DNA from: Crenobacter oryzisoli
GTDB taxonomy: Bacteria; Pseudomonadota; Gammaproteobacteria; Burkholderiales; Chromobacteriaceae
Assembly (NCBI RefSeq): GCF_030385785.1
Contig: NZ_JAUEDK010000020.1
Location: forward strand, 19,090-83,089
Length of the DNA stretch: 64,000 nucleotides
Direction: 5' to 3'
Shown here: piece by piece, positions 63,083 through 64,000 of the stretch
Layout: each line of letters opens with the position of its first letter
Numbering within the stretch: position 1 is the first letter of the stretch
Made by a program: the position numbers and the translations under genes
Notes under the pieces: model-generated
The model's database searches: none
What the model was told of the DNA's origin: nothing
The model's input: only the letters and a program-made list of their open reading frames with translations

Positions 63083-64000
63083 TCACGCGCCGGCCTGGAC
63101 GGCAGCCGGGGCGGCGGAAGCGGCGGCCGGGGCAGCCTGGCCGAAGCGCAGTTCGCCGGCGTGGGTCACCAGCGTGGCGGCCAGCAGCTCGTCTTCCAGA
63201 TTGATCGAGAAGCCTTCCTTGGTGAGCATCAGGCTCAGGAAGGTCAGCAGGTTCTTGGCGTACAGCGCCGAGGCATCGCCGGCCATCAGGCCCGGCAGGT
63301 TGGCCGTGCCGACCACGGTGACGCCGTTGTCGGTGTGCACCACCTCGCCACAGCGGGTCGATTCGACGTTGCCGCCGCTCTCGGCCGCCATGTCGACGAT
63401 CACGCTGCCCGGCTTCATCGCCGCCACGGTGGCGGCGGACAACAGGCGCGGCGCCGGCTTGCCGGGGATCAGCGCGGTGGTGATCACGATGTCGGCCTGC
63501 TTGGCGTGCTTGTCGACTAGCTCGGTCTGGCGGCGCTGGTAGTCCTCGGACATCTCCTTGGCGTACACGCCGTCGTTGGCGGCCTTCTCCGCGTCGGTCA
63601 TCGGCACCTCGACGAACTTGGCGCCGAGCGATTCGACCTGTTCCTTGGTGGACGGCCGCACGTCGAACGCCTCGACCACCGCGCCGAGGCGCTTGGCGGT
63701 GGCGATCGCCTGCAGGCCGGCCACGCCGACGCCGAGGATCAGCACCCGCGCCGGCTTCACCGTGCCGGCAGCGGTCATCAGCATCGGCATGAAGCGCGGG
63801 TAATAGTGGTTGGCGAGCAGCACCGCCTTGTAGCCGGCGATGTTGTTCTGGCTGGACAGCACGTCCATGGACTGGGCGCGGGTGGTGCGCGGCAGCAGCT
63901 CCATCGCGAACGCCGACGCCTGCTTGGCGGCCAGCTTCGGCAGGTCGGGGTTGCTGTACGGCGCGAGCATGCCGATCAGCACCGCCCCGTCCTTCAGCTG
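63083..64000 (-). CDS. pntAA: NAD(P) transhydrogenase subunit alpha, part 1 (NAD-binding), partial
   Basis: The C-terminal 305 residues or so of the NAD(H)-binding subunit; the start lies beyond the right edge, and the frame is open to base 64000. Visible are [30 protein letters not shown], the Rossmann motif [31 protein letters not shown], and [17 protein letters not shown] with [18 protein letters not shown] final Ala-rich tail ([17 protein letters not shown]) ends the protein. It lies 19 bp from pntA2. Confidence 0.95.
   Translation of the reverse strand, partial: QLKDGAVLIGMLAPYSNPDLPKLAAKQASAFAMELLPRTTRAQSMDVLSSQNNIAGYKAVLLANHYYPRFMPMLMTAAGTVKPARVLILGVGVAGLQAIATAKRLGAVVEAFDVRPSTKEQVESLGAKFVEVPMTDAEKAANDGVYAKEMSEDYQRRQTELVDKHAKQADIVITTALIPGKPAPRLLSAATVAAMKPGSVIVDMAAESGGNVESTRCGEVVHTDNGVTVVGTANLPGLMAGDASALYAKNLLTFLSLMLTKEGFSINLEDELLAATLVTHAGELRFGQAAPAAASAAPAAVQAGA

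Noticed and set aside
1..64000. CRISPR arrays, prophage, rRNA or replication origin
   Set aside because: I looked for regularly spaced repeats, phage structural genes, rRNA and DnaA-box clusters and saw none.

Overview
The window looks like a chromosomal segment of a high-GC betaproteobacterium. Gene content (gentisate pathway, arcDABC, SorAB sulfite dehydrogenase, three-gene pnt transhydrogenase, many LysR regulators, Bordetella/Neisseria-type porin, several chemoreceptors) fits the Neisseriales/Chromobacteriaceae best. This placement is inferred from protein character only; no rRNA is present.

Layout. 0.2-5.7 kb: GNAT acetyltransferase, then an ornithine decarboxylase followed by a PotE-like antiporter fused to a periplasmic amino-acid-binding domain. 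6-7.4 kb: small conserved gene, tRNA-Gln with its promoter and terminator, a LysR remnant and two adjoining palindromic mobile repeats. 7.4-12.6 kb: LysR regulator divergent from CaiB-type CoA-transferase, acyl-CoA dehydrogenase, etfB, etfA. 13-16.7 kb: orphan basic-amino-acid-binding protein, small secreted protein, AidB-like dehydrogenase, HU. 17.3 kb: Mpo1-like membrane protein with a mobile repeat inserted exactly at its stop codon. 18.2-27.4 kb: LysR regulator divergent from a complete 3-hydroxybenzoate/gentisate set (gentisate dioxygenase, 3-hydroxybenzoate 6-hydroxylase, maleylpyruvate isomerase, fumarylpyruvate hydrolase, aromatic-acid MFS importer, porin, chemoreceptor). 27.5-30 kb: a second chemoreceptor and IS/MITE debris. 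30.3-35.1 kb: arginine deiminase operon arcDABC. 35.3-39.3 kb: LysR/pirin pair, DedA-rhodanese fusion, YciH/SUI1, cupin. 39.4-44.4 kb: IS5-type remnant, PAS chemoreceptor, DUF1302 outer-membrane protein, and a decayed TnpB (IS200/IS605) carrying a mobile repeat. 44.7-48.8 kb: YeiE-like LysR, YeiH-type exporter, SorB, SorA (sulfite handling). 49-60.4 kb: a nine-gene same-strand cluster (CoA-transferase A/B, DsbA-like, serine hydrolase, MFS, BKACE/DUF849, TauD-type dioxygenase, quinone oxidoreductase, UspA-hemerythrin, Rieske protein) divergent from a MalT-type LuxR regulator. 60.8-64 kb: DUF1810 gene and pntB-pntA2-pntA1, the last cut by the window edge.

How it fits together. Several loci handle arginine/ornithine (ODC-antiporter, arcDABC, basic-amino-acid-binding protein), giving ATP, acid resistance and putrescine. 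The gentisate unit combines uptake, sensing and degradation. The best candidate for an undescribed system is the 49-60 kb cluster: BKACE makes acetoacetate from a beta-keto acid plus acetyl-CoA, and the CoA-transferase pair would re-activate it, so the other genes probably bring an unknown substrate to a beta-keto acid. The PotE-binding-protein fusion is the most unusual single protein. Two families of short palindromic repeats with TNA target duplications are scattered between genes; a degraded IS5-type transposase gene ending in the same terminal sequence points to the source of one family.
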